The notes beneath the pieces were generated by a model that had not been told where the DNA came from, made no database searches, and saw only the letters and a program-made list of their open reading frames with translations. A program made the position numbers and the translations under genes. 54,884 nucleotides of DNA. Source: Defluviitaleaceae bacterium. GTDB taxonomy: Bacteria; Bacillota; Clostridia; Lachnospirales; WQUN01. Location of the stretch: positions 1-54,884 of the forward strand of contig WRAN01000018.1 in the NCBI GenBank assembly GCA_009780185.1, in the 5' to 3' direction. Numbering within the stretch: position 1 is the first letter of the stretch; every line of letters begins with the position of its first letter. Below are positions 29,401-38,533 of this stretch, piece after piece.

Positions 29401-32400
29401 ATTAACAGCTAACGTAATCCCAGGCAGTAATCCTCCTACTCAATTATTTGCTATTTGGCGCCCTGTTCTAAGATTCACTCCAGCGTATGGAGTAATTGAT
29501 TCTGTAATGGCAGGTTTTGGCCCTAATTTCGAAGCGTGGTATCGTCCCTTTACAATAGGTAGCCCTCATGGTGGCGCAGCGCTTCCCAACATGAACAACG
29601 CATGGCCTGGATTCACTTTCTTGGGCTGGTTCGAACACGGAAGCGGTATAAACCGGGGTATGATGTTTGACCCAACCGGAAATGTGTTCTCAGCAGACAC
29701 TTGGTTTGCCACTTTTGCCGCTCCAGTAACATTCCACTCCAATGGAGCCACAGTTAGCTTCCAGACAACAACGGATATAACTGTAGGTAACCCACTAGGC
29801 GGCGCAATGCCGGCAGCAAGCCAATTAACCCGCCCGAATTGGAACTTCAGAGATATATGGAACACCCAACCAGACAATAGCGGTCTAAACTTTTCCGCAA
29901 CCGCTCCTCTTATAATGCAAGAGACTCATCTTTACGCTTCTTGGTTTGCCCGTATTACCTTCGACCCAGGACATGCCGCAGGGCAAGATGGAGTAATTGC
30001 GCCAGGTAATTTGATACGCTATGTTCCAGAAAATTTCACATTAGACGAAAACCCTCCAGGCCAGCGTATGCCTGTAAACCCAACGCATCCAAACGGGGCA
30101 TTTGATTTTGGTGGATGGCGAATACAAAATCCGCCAGCACACCTTCTTGACCCAAGTGACCCCACCGCCCCTGTAATGTTTAGGGATGATATTGTCTTTA
30201 ACAACACCCTGCAAGATGGAACAATAAACGGTGATGTAATAGTTGAAGCCGTATGGCTACGCTCCGACGTAACCATAACCCTTGAATTTGATGGCGGCAC
30301 CCATGCCGGTGGCGCTCCTCGCAATGTGGATATTCCTCGTGGTTCTGTAATTGGCTCGGTATTTCCTGCGCCATTCCCAGGTTCTATTATGGACCCTAAT
30401 CCGCCTACAAAAACCAACTACGTTTTCGCAGGCGAATGGCAAAACGCTGCTGTAGCAGGGCCTGCAGGTATTCTTACTACTGCTCAGGTCATGGGTCTTC
30501 CTGCCAATAATGACATGACCTTTATAGCCCGGTGGAACCCAGCTCCGTTTATGGTTACATTTGAACTAGACGGCGGTAGCTACACTGGCTTTACACCTAA
30601 TACAGGACCTGTTTTTGTAAACAATGTCTTGCACGGAACTATCATTGGTTATAATAGAGTGCCTGCAACAAGGCCTGGCGCTTTACCTACTCCAACGGTG
30701 CTTTCTCGCCCCGGTAGTACCCTTATAGGTTGGCGAGAAGTCATTAATGACGTAGCAACTGGTCCTGCCTTGACCACAGGTGCAATAGGCCTTACGGAAA
30801 TAGATGGCGCTAACCGCACCTTTAGGGCTGTCTGGGATGTATCCAGACATTCAGTAATCTTTGTGCTATCAGGTGGTAACATTGGCGGAAATCCTAACAA
30901 TGTGACCCGAACAGTTGATGATAATCAAAATGTTAATCATCCAAATACAACCCCTGCTACTGGGGTGCCAGTGCCTGTACTTCTTAATCGTGTGCTTCAA
31001 GGCTGGACTGACAGCGCTGGAGCTTTCCATACATCTGCGGCAATAGCTGGTATGAACTTTACTGCCCCGGCTGTCTTTACGGCCGTATGGGATTATGACC
31101 CTGAAATGGTGACATTTAACCTCAATGGTGGTGTTACAGTCGTTTCTGGATCGTCGGTTCCTGGGCCAGTTTTCAGGAACTTGCCATCAGGTGAAGCTAT
31201 TGGCCTTGGCAATGTACCTATTACAACCCGTGCCAACTACACCTTCCTCGGGTGGCGCGAAACTGATTCCTCACCACAAGGATTTACAGACTATAGCCCA
31301 ACCTCTGTTGGAGCGCTTACTCTGACACTTGGTCAGCCAAGGACATTTACCGCTCAATGGGGGCCAATTGTTCATCAGGTAACGTTTATCCTTAGCGGCG
31401 GGACTTACGGTGGCAGTAGCGCACCGGTTATAAGAGAAGTAAACCAGGGTACATCCATGGCTCTGTCAACTCCTCCTGTAACTGTACCTGCGCCAACTAA
31501 TCCTCCTCAAGCCTTCCTTCACTGGTTAGCTAATGACGGTACTACGGTTTCATCTTTATTTGTTTCCAACTTCCTGATTACAGGGCCTACTACCTTTATA
31601 GCTGTATTTGACCATGAGCTGGTTACAACTACTTTTGATTTAGGTGGCGGAACTTATAACGGAAGCACTGCCAATGTTGTCGATGATCTTCCTTCTGGTT
31701 TACCCATAGGCCTAGGACGTGTGCCTGTTCCTACACGGGAGAACTATGAATTTGTAACATGGCGTGAGTTTATTCCCCCTGGATCGACTTACACCGACCG
31801 CACGAGGCATGAAGTTTCTCAGATTGATGTGATGGTTGGTCAGCCTCGTACATTTGTAGCTATATGGGCACCTATAACCCACCCGGTTACCTTCCAATTA
31901 GGAGGCGGCGTCTATGGTGGAAGCGCAAACGATATTGTGCGCATCGTATGGCAAGGTCGATCTGTATCTGACCCAACTACCACTGCGGTAAACGGAGTGC
32001 CTACCCCAACTAGAGCGCCTATGGTATTCCAGTATTGGCGTCTATCCGGTGATACAAACCAGTGGAGTCCGGCTTCTGCTGCGGCAATGGTTGTATCCGG
32101 CCCCGCAATATTTACCGCCGTGTGGGATTATCAGCGTGTGGATATTACTTTTGATTTAGGCGGCGGTATATATGAAAGCGATTTGGGGCCAATAACCAAT
32201 GCGTTACGGGTTGGTGTGCCTATAAGCCTTAACTATGTACCTGTTCCTACACGTGCTAACTATACCTTCGTAAGTTGGGTGGAAACTGTCTCTGGAGCTT
32301 CTCGTAATAGAAATGAAGTTGCGGCAATAGTACCGGAGAGTGGTGTTCCAAGAACCTTTGTAGCTACATGGGCGCCTATAGTTCACCCTGTGACATTTAT

Positions 32401-35400
32401 TTTGGCTGGAGGTACCTATAACTTAAGTGGCGCTGATGTGTCACGTACAGTTAATCAAGGCCAAGTTATTACCCATGCAAATACAGTTCCAACCCCAACA
32501 GTGCCAGTTGTTACACGTTCATTCCAGACCTTTATGGGATGGCGTAACTACGACGGTGTTATATGGCAGCCTGCATCTGTTGCCGCCCTTGAAATATTTG
32601 GGTCAAGGATATTTACAGCTGTATGGTCTGCTGACTTAGAAAATGTAACCTTTAACTTAGGAGGCGGCAACGTCGGCGGGAACCAAGCTGATGTAAGTCA
32701 TGACCTGCCAACAGGTATGGCCATTGGAATTGGAAATGTTCCTATTCCAACACGCCCTAACTATAACTTCGTAGCATGGCAAGAAGTTGGCGAGCCAAAC
32801 CGCAGTCATGGCGAAGTTGCTGCTATAGTGCTACAGCCTGGAGCACCGCGTTCCTTTATTGCAATATGGGAACCTGTAATGCATCCAATAACCTTTGTGT
32901 TATCCGGCGGTATATACAGCGGTAGTACCAATGCTGTTGTTCGGGAAGTTCAGCATAATAGTAGCCTTAGTTTCGGACTCATTCCAAACCCAAGTAACCC
33001 ACCGCAATCCTTCCAGGGTTGGCATGTATCTAATACCGCGTTTGTGTGGGATGCGACATCTGTAGCTGCCCTTACAATCACTGGCCCTGTAACCTTTACG
33101 GCGATATGGGAGTTTAATACTGCTGAAGTTACATTTATCTTAAACGGCGGTGAGGTATCCGGCAGTGTTGGGCCAATAGTACATCCAACATTACCTATTG
33201 GTGTTGCTATTGGTGCCGGCAATGTACCTGTGCCTACTTGGGAATTTAGAAGCTTCATGCATTGGGCAGTAATGGATGGTACTGTAGTAGTAGCCACCCA
33301 TAGCGCCTTGCAAGTAGCTAATATGATTCTTGAAGGAGATATCACCTTTACAGCTATATGGGATCGAGAACAATTCCCAGTCACTTTCAATTTTAATGGT
33401 GGTAACTGGAGAGATGGAGATAATCTCCTTCACAATGATTCATTTACACGCATGTATGACAACGGTGCGCTTATAATGCCTAATGATTTGCCAAATCCTG
33501 TTAGAACTAATTACAACTTTGTAGGATGGCGTATAAATGGTATGGGTCCGCTACTGCAGCCTGGCGACATAATAGGTATGCAAGTAAATGGCCCGATAGT
33601 GCTTACGGCAGTATGGGTACGAATCACCCATTCTGTTATCTTTGAACTTAACGGCGGTGAGTACAACGGCCAAGTAATAGACCTTGTACGTACAGTCGCT
33701 CAGGGTAACGAAATTGAAGTCGTACCCAACCCTGATAGAGATCAATTCGAATTAATCGGATGGCGTGAATATGACTATCCAACCGTCGATGTATACACAC
33801 TCCGCACTCCAAGTCAAGTGGCTGAGATAACAGTAGATGGTGAGCGGACATTTGTCGCTCAGTGGTCTATTATTGCTCATCCGGTAGTGTTTGACTTAAA
33901 TGGTGGTCTTGTAGACGGAAATGCCTCTAATGTAGTTCATATGGTAAATGAAGGCAGTCAAATTGGTTCTGCCAATGTTCCAGCCCCAACATTAACTGGT
34001 TCATCTTTAACAGGATGGCGTCTTAGCGGTTCCGGAACGGTAATTTCACCTGCTGCTCTTGCAGTTATAGTTGTAAATGAGCCTTTGGTGTTTGTCGCGG
34101 TATGGGATCAGAACATCATCCCTGTTACCTTTGACCTTAATGGTGGTACAGAAGATGGAAATAATGGGCCGATAGTGCGCAACATAATGGAAGGCGCATC
34201 AGTAGGTACCGGTACTATTCCTGTACCTACACGGGCCAACTATACTCTTGGTGGCTGGCAGCGAGAGGGCGCAGGCGCAGTCCTGACTGTGACTCAAGTA
34301 GCCGGTACCTTGGTCAATGCCCCAATGAGCTTTAGGGCAGTATGGAACCCTATAATTCATAATGTGACATTTGATTTGAATGGTGGTTCAGTTGATGGCG
34401 ATACCGCAAACATTGTATATGTAGCCAGACAAGGAACTGCTATTGGTGCAGCCAACGTACCTGCACCGACCCACGGAACTGCTGTACTCAGTGGATGGCG
34501 TGATGCTGTAACTAGTGCGGTTTACACTGCCGCCCAAATTGCAGCATTGGAAGTAATAGCACCACGGACATTTGTTGCTCAGTGGGATATGAACTTGCAT
34601 AATGTAATCTTTGACTTAGACGGTGGTAATGTAAACGGTAATACTGCAAATATGAATGCGACAGTACCACATGGTGAAAACGTTCCTGCTTCGCAGATTC
34701 CAGAGCCTGTACGTGGATATTATGTATTTGGCGGATGGCGCAATGCCGCGGGCGATGTGTTTACAGCCCTTGAAGTTGCTGATATGCAGATTACTGGCAA
34801 TTTGACTCTTACCGCGGTTTGGACACCTGTATCCCGTGATGTTGTACTGGGCAGCGGCCCTTATACTGCCGGTATCCCAGGCCATAATAATTCTGTTTAC
34901 ATCTACGATGTTGATGAAGACGGTAATGTAACATTTATTATTACACCTCCTGGTAATGGTGCTATATTCACAGACCGATCCCTAGTAGTACCGCCTCCAG
35001 GTTATATCATCGTGGAAGGCCCGACTCTTATGCCCGATGGACGCCTTAGAGTAGTGATAAGGCGCTATATTCCAGAAGTTGATGGAGATAGCGAATTTAC
35101 TCTCATCTTCGACCCAGCACAGGGTTCACTTCCTACTGGAACAGCAGACAGAGTAATGGGACCATTTGGTCATGTTGTTGCTACTTTCCCAACTCCGGTT
35201 CCACCTGCTGGATATCAGTTTGTTGGTTGGTTCTATGAAGGCGGGCGTATTGTTCCTTCCCTTGCGCTAACCAGGGATATGACACTAAGGGCAAGCTTTG
35301 AGCCTGTTGAAGTGGCAATGTATGAAGTTGTTTATGATCCAGGCCCAGGTACTTTGCCACAAGGTACCCAAAGCACCCAGCGACATGCCTATGGTACGGA

Positions 35401-36220
35401 GCTAACTACACATCCACAGCCGACCCGCAATGGTTACAACTTTGTTGGCTGGCAGTTGGACGGGCAAGATATTGCTAACCCATTGGTTGTAAGGGGTAAC
35501 AAGAGATTATTGGCAGTATGGGTTGCGGCTCCGACACCGTCGCCGAGTCCATCACCAGCACCAGAATCTCCAGCACCATCCCCGAGTCCGTCGCCTGCGC
35601 CAGAGTCTCCAGCGCCGTCACCCAGTCCAGCGCCGTCGCCGAGTCCATCTCCGGCACCTCCTTCGCCGTCGCCTGCTCCTCCACAGTCACCAGCGCCTAG
35701 CCCTTCACCATCGCCATCTCCAAGTCCGTCGCCATCGCCAGGGCCAAACTATGTTGTAGTCTTTAGCGCGGCTCCTGGTAATCATGTCGGTAACGAGACT
35801 GGTATACGTCAAGGCCCACGTGGAACTATGATCACTAATATTCCCGCAGTGCCTACTCGTACTGGATTTATCTTTGGTGGATGGAGATTCCCCAATGGTA
35901 GTATTCTTGCTGCTAGCCAGCTTGAGATTACCGGTAATATGACACTTACTGCCATATGGGCACCTATAGGAGCGACACCAACGCCAACACCTTCTCCAAC
36001 TCCAGGCCCAGTGGTAGGAAGACCTAACCCTCAAACCAATCCGATTCAGGTAAGCTTTATGATATTTGGAGCGGTTATGCTTCTTGGATTTGCAGTTGTA
36101 GGTATTTCTATACTTGCTTCTAAGCAAACCGCGGCGGCAGGTCAGTATGGTAAAGATGCTGCCCGCTATGACCGTGAGAAGCGGATTTTGGATATGGTAG
36201 ATAAGAAGTCTAAGAAGTAA
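26483..36220 (+). CDS. Giant cell-surface protein with about 30 InlB/Flg_new-type repeats, 3245 aa
   Basis: A basic N-terminus and one membrane segment (MMLFGVLAIVAAVAVIAL) act as signal or anchor. An acidic Gly/Tyr/Glu/Pro-rich segment (to ~150) follows. About 30 repeats of the Listeria-Bacteroides (InlB B-repeat, Flg_new) type then fill residues ~160-3010, each with VTFxxNGG near the start, a GW in the middle and a final FxAxW. Between nt 31090 and 33120 the units alternate in two types, making about five super-repeats of 480-510 nt. A Pro/Ser-rich stalk (residues ~3015-3090) and one further repeat lead to GRPNPQTNPIQ, a membrane helix (FMIFGAVMLLGFAVVGISIL) and a 31-residue charged tail. 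NPQTN resembles a sortase B signal, but the tail is long. Only one cysteine was noticed (FTNCTVSG). AAGGAG lies upstream of the ATG. Likely role: adhesion or surface layer. Confidence 0.85.
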   Translation: MFNKLEQVTRSQRVRIMMLFGVLAIVAAVAVIALDDAGGYQEYGYFGGYTEYAEWEDPVGDTPGVLGAPADAYETYHEYTGEDEGSTGYIPAPGEQIPGQTPGQTPDQEAGDVEEGAEAPEIDDDSDQHTTDENNEATLGDDYEDFDSLDGYIEFEPFGGGVPGVTVTFVTNDPHTAAPMPDPLQQTRITNAEGIIGTAPGAMPETPTWTGHSFIEWNTQPNGLGTTFTGSTPVLGAMTVYAQWGFRVTFDGNGFILPLPVAAQRTQNHVSYFGDRLVPLNTSVLANGTHPTTPMVWPNDPDRIGINFVGWFNTNLQTGGTEFFEDSIIMAPVGLFARWEITTFTVTFNPQGGSLMARAAVTRDHPNPDPPAIPATVSATPSLTRTAIAGLSINASSQLARGQFRQNYAVLAPRSAPELDPPATGQTLEGWWTAANGWAGPGERWAPPGWNQTGTNLTDNSSPGTPPGNADTIVNGNIEVHAHWVHRVTFHPNGGVASNRIVADGGGAPGTIIQHQNPGTSTTQHFIDIPVGLPAGQNTINASGRLTRTAPAPVTTYVPMVMPRATGNNISVPVLNSAGNATVPSLQGGVMSRAGHQFNGWWDMNVAPGPAGAPAAAGATEFTGTTPITGNVTVWAHWIPNPPQQITFNPNGGTWPGAAPPASEVPTTLTGPVVRNITEGATFTNCTVSGTMPTFPSKPGYLFLGWFQIQDPGDGSSALGLNHISTTLTESTAGTLANPTTARWIPTTENNVTKTYYARWLPYVTLVFDSNGGTNAPIERRVPNGWTVANMNTVWSTTNYGAPSGTTNQYHWGTTGWTEAIRWGTQRSGFVLIGDTNSGFNTAADGSGSVYTNGTQILLANANAAGRIYLYAQWGVNITFNTQHHTVSGSLLNATTSRMVAEGHTVGNSHLHPNHSNTAASATNSFPGINAWAGGYYPAVNSQTLIQGITVMSFWGWNTQANGSGIWWSADTVLTANVIPGSNPPTQLFAIWRPVLRFTPAYGVIDSVMAGFGPNFEAWYRPFTIGSPHGGAALPNMNNAWPGFTFLGWFEHGSGINRGMMFDPTGNVFSADTWFATFAAPVTFHSNGATVSFQTTTDITVGNPLGGAMPAASQLTRPNWNFRDIWNTQPDNSGLNFSATAPLIMQETHLYASWFARITFDPGHAAGQDGVIAPGNLIRYVPENFTLDENPPGQRMPVNPTHPNGAFDFGGWRIQNPPAHLLDPSDPTAPVMFRDDIVFNNTLQDGTINGDVIVEAVWLRSDVTITLEFDGGTHAGGAPRNVDIPRGSVIGSVFPAPFPGSIMDPNPPTKTNYVFAGEWQNAAVAGPAGILTTAQVMGLPANNDMTFIARWNPAPFMVTFELDGGSYTGFTPNTGPVFVNNVLHGTIIGYNRVPATRPGALPTPTVLSRPGSTLIGWREVINDVATGPALTTGAIGLTEIDGANRTFRAVWDVSRHSVIFVLSGGNIGGNPNNVTRTVDDNQNVNHPNTTPATGVPVPVLLNRVLQGWTDSAGAFHTSAAIAGMNFTAPAVFTAVWDYDPEMVTFNLNGGVTVVSGSSVPGPVFRNLPSGEAIGLGNVPITTRANYTFLGWRETDSSPQGFTDYSPTSVGALTLTLGQPRTFTAQWGPIVHQVTFILSGGTYGGSSAPVIREVNQGTSMALSTPPVTVPAPTNPPQAFLHWLANDGTTVSSLFVSNFLITGPTTFIAVFDHELVTTTFDLGGGTYNGSTANVVDDLPSGLPIGLGRVPVPTRENYEFVTWREFIPPGSTYTDRTRHEVSQIDVMVGQPRTFVAIWAPITHPVTFQLGGGVYGGSANDIVRIVWQGRSVSDPTTTAVNGVPTPTRAPMVFQYWRLSGDTNQWSPASAAAMVVSGPAIFTAVWDYQRVDITFDLGGGIYESDLGPITNALRVGVPISLNYVPVPTRANYTFVSWVETVSGASRNRNEVAAIVPESGVPRTFVATWAPIVHPVTFILAGGTYNLSGADVSRTVNQGQVITHANTVPTPTVPVVTRSFQTFMGWRNYDGVIWQPASVAALEIFGSRIFTAVWSADLENVTFNLGGGNVGGNQADVSHDLPTGMAIGIGNVPIPTRPNYNFVAWQEVGEPNRSHGEVAAIVLQPGAPRSFIAIWEPVMHPITFVLSGGIYSGSTNAVVREVQHNSSLSFGLIPNPSNPPQSFQGWHVSNTAFVWDATSVAALTITGPVTFTAIWEFNTAEVTFILNGGEVSGSVGPIVHPTLPIGVAIGAGNVPVPTWEFRSFMHWAVMDGTVVVATHSALQVANMILEGDITFTAIWDREQFPVTFNFNGGNWRDGDNLLHNDSFTRMYDNGALIMPNDLPNPVRTNYNFVGWRINGMGPLLQPGDIIGMQVNGPIVLTAVWVRITHSVIFELNGGEYNGQVIDLVRTVAQGNEIEVVPNPDRDQFELIGWREYDYPTVDVYTLRTPSQVAEITVDGERTFVAQWSIIAHPVVFDLNGGLVDGNASNVVHMVNEGSQIGSANVPAPTLTGSSLTGWRLSGSGTVISPAALAVIVVNEPLVFVAVWDQNIIPVTFDLNGGTEDGNNGPIVRNIMEGASVGTGTIPVPTRANYTLGGWQREGAGAVLTVTQVAGTLVNAPMSFRAVWNPIIHNVTFDLNGGSVDGDTANIVYVARQGTAIGAANVPAPTHGTAVLSGWRDAVTSAVYTAAQIAALEVIAPRTFVAQWDMNLHNVIFDLDGGNVNGNTANMNATVPHGENVPASQIPEPVRGYYVFGGWRNAAGDVFTALEVADMQITGNLTLTAVWTPVSRDVVLGSGPYTAGIPGHNNSVYIYDVDEDGNVTFIITPPGNGAIFTDRSLVVPPPGYIIVEGPTLMPDGRLRVVIRRYIPEVDGDSEFTLIFDPAQGSLPTGTADRVMGPFGHVVATFPTPVPPAGYQFVGWFYEGGRIVPSLALTRDMTLRASFEPVEVAMYEVVYDPGPGTLPQGTQSTQRHAYGTELTTHPQPTRNGYNFVGWQLDGQDIANPLVVRGNKRLLAVWVAAPTPSPSPSPAPESPAPSPSPSPAPESPAPSPSPAPSPSPSPAPPSPSPAPPQSPAPSPSPSPSPSPSPSPGPNYVVVFSAAPGNHVGNETGIRQGPRGTMITNIPAVPTRTGFIFGGWRFPNGSILAASQLEITGNMTLTAIWAPIGATPTPTPSPTPGPVVGRPNPQTNPIQVSFMIFGAVMLLGFAVVGISILASKQTAAAGQYGKDAARYDREKRILDMVDKKSKK

Positions 36221-36252
36221 ATGAAGTAAAACGATATAATTTCATAGCATAC

Positions 36253-36284
36253 AAAAAGCGCCTATCAGATGATGGGCGCTTTTT
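36253..36284. terminator. Bidirectional terminator between giant protein and phoR
   Basis: AAAAAGCGCC pairs perfectly with GGCGCTTTTT; both sides carry A/T runs, so it can serve the giant gene and, from the right, the pst-pho operon. Confidence 0.85.
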
Positions 36285-36307
36285 ACTTCCAAGGCCGTGC
36301 AGCTATT

Positions 36308-36411
36308 TATAGTAATTCACCCTTTAAACGGTCACGCCTGAGACGAAAATAGCGGACGCCTCAACGCTTTTTCGGTGATAAGTGGGGCCATTTAAAGGGG
36401 GAATTGCTATA
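36308..36411. mobile_element. 104-nt MITE-like element with 24-nt inverted termini
   Basis: The left end TATAGTAATTCACCCTTTAA and the reverse complement of the right end TATAGCAATTCCCCCTTTAA differ at few positions, and the match extends to about 24 nt. The middle (AGACGAAAATAGCGGACGCC..) has no coding capacity. It sits 4 nt behind the phoR stop, between that gene and the bidirectional terminator, so it is in the operon's 3' end. The TATAG/CTATA ends are shared with the shorter palindromes at 1302 and 44968. Confidence 0.6.
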
Positions 36412-36415
36412 TTGT

Positions 36416-37807
36416 TTAGCTTGGGATATAGCAGGTAATTGTGGTGCCAATGCCTTCTTTGCTTTCTAGGGTTATCTTTCCGTTATGATGTTCTGTTATG
36501 TGTTTTACTATTGATAGACCTAGGCCTGTGCCGCCAGTTTTTTTGGATCTTGAGCTGTCTACACGATAGAAGCGCTCGAACACGCGGCTTTGGTGCTTTT
36601 TGGATATGCCTATGCCTGTATCGGTTATTTTTATTTTGCAGTGGTTATTTTCTTTGGACAGGCTTAGAGTTATTTTGCCGTTTTCTTTGTTGTACTTTAT
36701 TGCGTTGTCTAGTAGGTTGTACATAAGTTCGTCGATTAAGTGGTAGTTGGCTTTTAGGTTTATTGTGTGGCCTTTTAGGTCTATTGTTACCTGCTTTTTT
36801 ATTGTGTTTTCTTGTAATGCGGCTACGACGGATTGTGCCAGCTCGTAGATGTCGAAGGTGGTTAGGTCTTTTTCTATTTTTCTTTCGTCGAACTCGGATA
36901 AGCGGATTATATCGTTGATTATGTTGATTAAGCGGGTTGTGTGGTTTTTGATTTTATTTGTGAAGCTTGCTATGTCTTCTGGCTTTGCCATTCCGCTTCC
37001 TATTATTTCAGATAGGGCGGAGATTGTTGTTAGTGGGGTTTTGAGTTCGTGGGATACATTGGCAGAGAACTCCTTGCGTTGAGTTTCGGTTTTGGATTGC
37101 TGGGTTAATAGTGCTTCTGTGGTTTCGGCCCGGTTTTTTAATATTTCCATCTGAGAGGTTAGTTGTTGTTTTTGGGTGCTGATTTTTTTGATGTAAGGCC
37201 ATAGTTCCTCATATTGGGATTTGTTTGCTTCTGCGCTTGTGATATCTAGGTTATCGAAATCCACTTTAGTTAAGGGTTTGATGATTCGCTTAGTAAGGCG
37301 ATGGGTTATAAAATAGGCTAAGCCCAGTATGGCGATGGTTATTATTACAAGATTAGGCAAAATGGCAGAGAACACTTCTCCCAGGCTGTTGAGGGTCCTG
37401 GAAAGGCGAAGGATATTGCCGTTTTCTAGGCGAATGGCGTAGTAGAATGTGTCTAGGCCGAAGGTGTCGGAGCTACGGATGGATTGGCCATGGCCTTCGG
37501 TTATAGCTGCAACAAACTCGGCGCGGTTGCTACGATTTATTGATAAGTCTGTATCCGGATGATTGTCGAATAGCACCCATCCTTCCGGTGCTATTATGGT
37601 CATGCGGGTACTGCCTACCATTAGCTTTTTGGTATATTCGAAGGTTCCGCTATTTAGTAGCCCGGCTACTAGGTAGGCTTTATCTCTTGTTGCGGCCATT
37701 TCGTGGGACTGGGTACTGTTTATAAAAAGGATACTAAATAGTACCGCAATTGCCACGATGCAGACCATGATCAGGGCTGCAAAGCTGGTAAATATCCGTT
37801 TGTGCAT
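36416..37807 (-). CDS. phoR: Phosphate-regulon sensor histidine kinase, 463 aa
   Basis: Two membrane segments (residues ~10-30 and ~148-168) enclose an extracytoplasmic sensor region. A linker and coiled coil follow, then the DHp domain with FSANVSHELKTPLTT (phosphorylated His253) and the ATPase domain with NLLDNAIKYNKENG, ITDTGIGI and GGTGLGLSIVKH. It would sense phosphate limitation through the Pst-PhoU complex and phosphorylate the regulator encoded just upstream (1-nt gap). It is the last gene of the leftward pst-pho operon. The assignment as PhoR rests on operon context and architecture. It lacks an obvious PAS domain, as in some clostridial PhoR. Confidence 0.88.
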   Translation of the reverse strand: MHKRIFTSFAALIMVCIVAIAVLFSILFINSTQSHEMAATRDKAYLVAGLLNSGTFEYTKKLMVGSTRMTIIAPEGWVLFDNHPDTDLSINRSNRAEFVAAITEGHGQSIRSSDTFGLDTFYYAIRLENGNILRLSRTLNSLGEVFSAILPNLVIITIAILGLAYFITHRLTKRIIKPLTKVDFDNLDITSAEANKSQYEELWPYIKKISTQKQQLTSQMEILKNRAETTEALLTQQSKTETQRKEFSANVSHELKTPLTTISALSEIIGSGMAKPEDIASFTNKIKNHTTRLINIINDIIRLSEFDERKIEKDLTTFDIYELAQSVVAALQENTIKKQVTIDLKGHTINLKANYHLIDELMYNLLDNAIKYNKENGKITLSLSKENNHCKIKITDTGIGISKKHQSRVFERFYRVDSSRSKKTGGTGLGLSIVKHITEHHNGKITLESKEGIGTTITCYIPS

Positions 37808-37808
37808 G

Positions 37809-38495
37809 TTATTCTCCCATTTTATAGCCTACGTTTCTTATTGTTTTTATATATCCTCCCGCGGTGTCTAGTTTTTGACGTAAGGATTTTATATGCATAT
37901 CCAGGGTACGGCTCTCTCCTTCGAAGTCATATCCCCATACTGTGTCTAGGATTTTGTCTCTGGATAGTACTATTTCCGCGTTTATCATTAGGTAGCTTAG
38001 TAGTTCGTATTCTTTGAAGGTTAGGGAAATGACTTTGCCGCTAACGGATACCGTGCGGCTTTGTTGGTTAATTTGTATGGATTGGTAGGTGATATCTTGG
38101 GACGGTTTTGATGTAGTGGTGTTTCGGCGAAGTAAGGCTTTTATGCGGGCTATTAGCTCCATAACGCCGAAGGGTTTGGTCAGGTAGTCATCGGCTCCTA
38201 GGTCTAGGCCTATTACTTTGTCATGCTCGGCGCTTTTGGCGGTTAGCATAATCACCAGGAGGGATTGGAACATAGGGTTCTGGCGAAGTTTTTTGAGAAT
38301 GGCAAGACCGTCATCTCCAGGTAGCATAATGTCTAGTATGACTAAATCTGGTAGGGGATTGTCTTTGCCTTCCAATGCATTGAAGAAGGCTTTGCCTTTT
38401 TCGAACCCCATGGTTTCATAGTCTGCGCCTCTTAAGGCGTATAGCACTATTTCTCTTATATCTTCGTCATCTTCTACTATCCAGATGCGGGGCAT
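37809..38495 (-). CDS. phoP: OmpR/PhoB-family response regulator, 228 aa
   Basis: The receiver domain has IWIVEDDEDIRE, the phosphoacceptor Asp55 in LVILDIMLPGDDG, MLTAKS and the conserved Lys in DYLTKPFG. The C-terminal winged helix has LTFKEYELLSYLM, WGYDFEGESRTLDMHI and IKTIRNVGYKM. It would bind the pst promoter and other phosphate genes. It follows phoU with a 38-nt gap and precedes the kinase with 1 nt between. The name phoP (phoB in proteobacterial terms) is from context. Confidence 0.92.
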   Translation of the reverse strand: MPRIWIVEDDEDIREIVLYALRGADYETMGFEKGKAFFNALEGKDNPLPDLVILDIMLPGDDGLAILKKLRQNPMFQSLLVIMLTAKSAEHDKVIGLDLGADDYLTKPFGVMELIARIKALLRRNTTTSKPSQDITYQSIQINQQSRTVSVSGKVISLTFKEYELLSYLMINAEIVLSRDKILDTVWGYDFEGESRTLDMHIKSLRQKLDTAGGYIKTIRNVGYKMGE

Positions 38496-38533
38496 AGGTC
38501 ACCTCATTACGATTCCAAACAAATGAATCTGTA

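Noticed and set aside
35475..36127. Open frames on both strands over the Pro/Ser stalk and the end of the giant protein
   Set aside because: They are the low-complexity PSPSPAP coding repeat read in other frames, with no start signals.
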